DNA of 64,000 nucleotides, taken from contig FAON01000011.1 of NCBI GenBank assembly GCA_001485605.1, positions 144,344-208,343 of the forward strand, read 5' to 3'. The stretch's first letter is position 1, and the number at the start of each line of letters is the position of its first letter. This DNA comes from Candidatus Kryptobacter tengchongensis (GTDB taxonomy: Bacteria > Bacteroidota > Ignavibacteria > Kryptoniales > Kryptoniaceae). The translations under genes were made by a program, and so were the position numbers. The notes beneath the pieces were generated by a model. That model was given only the letters and a program-made list of their open reading frames with translations, made no database searches and was not told where the DNA came from. Shown in pieces: positions 63,930 to 64,000 of the stretch.

Positions 63930-64000
63930 ATGCGCTGGTTTAAAATAAAACAGGGAGCAATTTTTTTATTCTTTTTTCTTCTTAACCAGCCAATTCTCCC
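63930..64000 (+). CDS. Start of a secreted-protein gene (cut by window end)
   Basis: The first 23 codons are readable: MRWFKIKQGAIFLFFFLLNQ and on, a basic N-terminus then a hydrophobic core, i.e. a signal peptide. AAGGAGG lies ten bases upstream, so the start is solid. The mature protein lies outside the window and cannot be named. The 57 bases between the array and this gene hold no other recognised feature. Confidence 0.75.
   Translation, partial: MRWFKIKQGAIFLFFFLLNQPIL

Overview
The window comes from an AT-rich bacterium, most likely an early-branching, probably thermophilic member of the Bacteroidota/FCB group (Kryptonia- or Ignavibacteria-like). Three lines of evidence support this. 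Promoters match the Bacteroidota -33/-7 type (TTG, 20 nt, then TAnnTTTG). Gene families typical of the group are present: DUF5916, a type IX secretion plug-like domain, an HU-SPOR fusion, CytoC_RC-like cytochrome, and peptidase MA/propeller/barrel proteins. Good Shine-Dalgarno sequences (AAGGAGG, GGAGGTG), rare in crown Bacteroidota, precede many genes. The exact lineage is an inference.

Layout. 1-3879 (+): end of an envelope operon (RND/MMPL exporter fragment, LolA-like protein, DUF3108-like protein, outer-membrane barrel) closed by a strong terminator. 3885-17928 (-): nine closely packed genes from one promoter: glcD, glcF, rhomboid protease, bacterial eRF1-like protein, a HAD phosphatase fused to a type IX plug-like domain, a Gfo/Idh/MocA oxidoreductase, CCA nucleotidyltransferase, a DUF5916 protein and an S9 peptidase. 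17981-23854 (-): uvrB, lipoprotein, purC, CPA2 antiporter, DUF2085 protein. 24056-27716 (+): rsmI, methyltransferase, CDP-alcohol phosphatidyltransferase and inositol-3-phosphate synthase, i.e. a likely inositol phospholipid module. 27726-38230 (-): TPR protein, dihaem cytochrome, barrel protein, HU, HU-SPOR fusion, SSS symporter, then a string of very small membrane proteins interrupted by a HEAT-repeat gene that sits between two copies of a short duplicated segment. 38289-58193 (-): engB, then the complete joined str-S10-spc-alpha ribosomal cluster (rpsL to rplQ) including the small rpmJ. tRNA-Lys(CUU) lies just upstream. 58458-63261 (+): a three-gene envelope operon (peptidase MA/propeller/barrel, PQQ propeller lipoprotein, PEGA protein). 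63385-63872: a seven-repeat CRISPR array with a candidate leader promoter and no cas genes in view. 63930-64000 (+): start of a secreted-protein gene cut by the window edge.

Most of the window is housekeeping. The parts that deserve a second look are the symporter/micro-protein operon with the inserted HEAT gene (27.7-31.5 kb), the HAD-plug fusion with an internal signal-anchor (11.2-13.2 kb), the HU-SPOR membrane protein, the uniform promoter architecture, and the CRISPR array. I did not find a clear defence island or a wholly new multi-gene system.
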